From NCBI GenBank assembly GCA_965221035.1, contig OZ244860.1, positions 3,286,001-3,350,000 of the forward strand: DNA of 64,000 nt. Direction: 5' to 3'. The position numbers and the translations under genes are program-made. The notes under the pieces are model-generated. The model searched no databases and was not told the DNA's origin. It worked only from the letters and a program-made list of their open reading frames with translations. Positions 63,603 to 64,000 of this stretch are shown one piece after another (position 1 is the first letter of the stretch; every line of letters begins with the position of its first letter). The DNA is from UBA6522 sp965221035. Its GTDB lineage: Bacteria > Pseudomonadota > Gammaproteobacteria > Steroidobacterales > Rariloculaceae.

Positions 63603-64000
63603 TCAATCGTTTGCGGGATGAATCCGGCCAATAGGATCAACTGAAATCTTCGCACCTCCTTTCGATACAATGGCTGTCGGACCAGGATGAAACACTGTTG
63701 CCTTACCAGCATCGTTATGGTTCTTCATGACGACTTGACCATTTCCCCAGATTTCGGAAACGACTTGTACTCTGAAAATACCGTTTCTCTTTAGCCGCAA
63801 TGAGTCACCGGGAGACAATGACATCAAGAATTGCGCGTCTTTTCCGCGTTTGCGACAGACTATTGGTTTTTTTTGTACCAGCCGTCGTGATGCCTCAAAC
63901 AAGCTGACCACTTCGTGGTCGATACGCCCATCCGGCATCAGGTAGATTGCAATGTGATGGTTCTTGCCCAAGACGGAAAATCCTGTCGACGTCTTTGCCA
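63603..64000 (-). CDS. cas9: Cas9, type II-C, C-terminal part (gene runs off window)
   Basis: The frame is open to the right edge; about 132 C-terminal residues are visible. GKNHHIAIYLMPDGRIDHEV and SLFEASRRLVQKKP, DAQFLMSLSPGDSL, and the terminal VDPIGRIHPAND match the RuvC-III/PAM-interacting end of type II-C Cas9. The HNH and most RuvC residues are outside. tracrRNA is probably beyond the edge too. Confidence 0.92.
   Translation of the reverse strand, partial: AKTSTGFSVLGKNHHIAIYLMPDGRIDHEVVSLFEASRRLVQKKPIVCRKRGKDAQFLMSLSPGDSLRLKRNGIFRVQVVSEIWGNGQVVMKNHNDAGKATVFHPGPTAIVSKGGAKISVDPIGRIHPAND

Overview
The window reads as a GC-rich proteobacterial chromosome segment. The evidence is TonB-dependent receptor, TRAP transporters, HlyD/MacB-type export, Sec and lipoprotein signals, c-type cytochromes and many short ATGA/TGATG gene overlaps. 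Dense catabolic and transport genes, unlinked redox lipoproteins and many toxin-antitoxin or defence remnants suit a metabolically broad marine or host-associated lineage, but no rRNA, tRNA or marker gene fixes the taxonomy. Both edges cut genes: an ATPase on the left and cas9 on the right.

Layout. 0-1.3 kb: end of an OLD-like AAA ATPase overlapping a DUF3226/TOPRIM-like gene, noticeably more A+T rich than its surroundings. 1.4-2.2 kb: a secreted protein made mostly of 22-residue repeats. 2.3-8.6 kb: a minus-strand group (MBL hydrolase, D-2-hydroxyacid dehydrogenase, UMF1-type MFS, M20 amidohydrolase) divergent from a ThDP enzyme. 8.6-11.4 kb: SulP anion transporter and an orphan TRAP binding protein. 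11.5-15.7 kb: four-gene ABC export/efflux operon. 16-19.1 kb: a large secreted zinc metalloprotease and a small secreted protein carrying four tandem TonB-box-like units.

19.7-21.5 kb: a second, complete ATPase/DUF3226 pair. 21.5-25.2 kb: secreted acetamidase/formamidase-like protein, TonB-dependent receptor and a truncated Uma2 gene. 25.3-31.4 kb: SbcD/YhaO-like nuclease, SbcC/YhaN-like ATPase and a DUF4172-Fic protein on one strand. 31.5-35 kb: ABM-domain protein, lone Phd antitoxin, HisD/HpsN-like dehydrogenase divergent from an SDR. 35-39.7 kb: diheme cytochrome, ricin-lectin esterase and DUF6152-family genes in fused and split forms. 39.6-45 kb: fused PabB-PabC, arylsulfotransferase lipoprotein and divergent alkylsulfatase-like MBL enzyme.

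45-55 kb: a Phd antitoxin beside a broken VapC, glutaryl-CoA dehydrogenase-like enzyme, membrane cytochrome, heme-beta-propeller lipoprotein, TAXI-TRAP transporter, HicBA-like pair, amidase and a PIN fragment. 55-61 kb: a minus-strand run of beta-propeller, SDR, hydratase, AAHS-type MFS and cytochrome P450, probably one aromatic or cyclic-substrate catabolic operon. 61.2-64 kb: a decayed XRE regulator, a CRISPR array of 9 repeats with a duplicated spacer, then cas2, cas1 and the C-terminus of cas9 (type II-C). The repeats appear to carry their own promoter.

The candidates for something undescribed are the two parallel ATPase/TOPRIM-like pairs, the tandem TonB-box protein, the secreted 22-residue repeat protein, and the YhaO-YhaN-Fic linkage.
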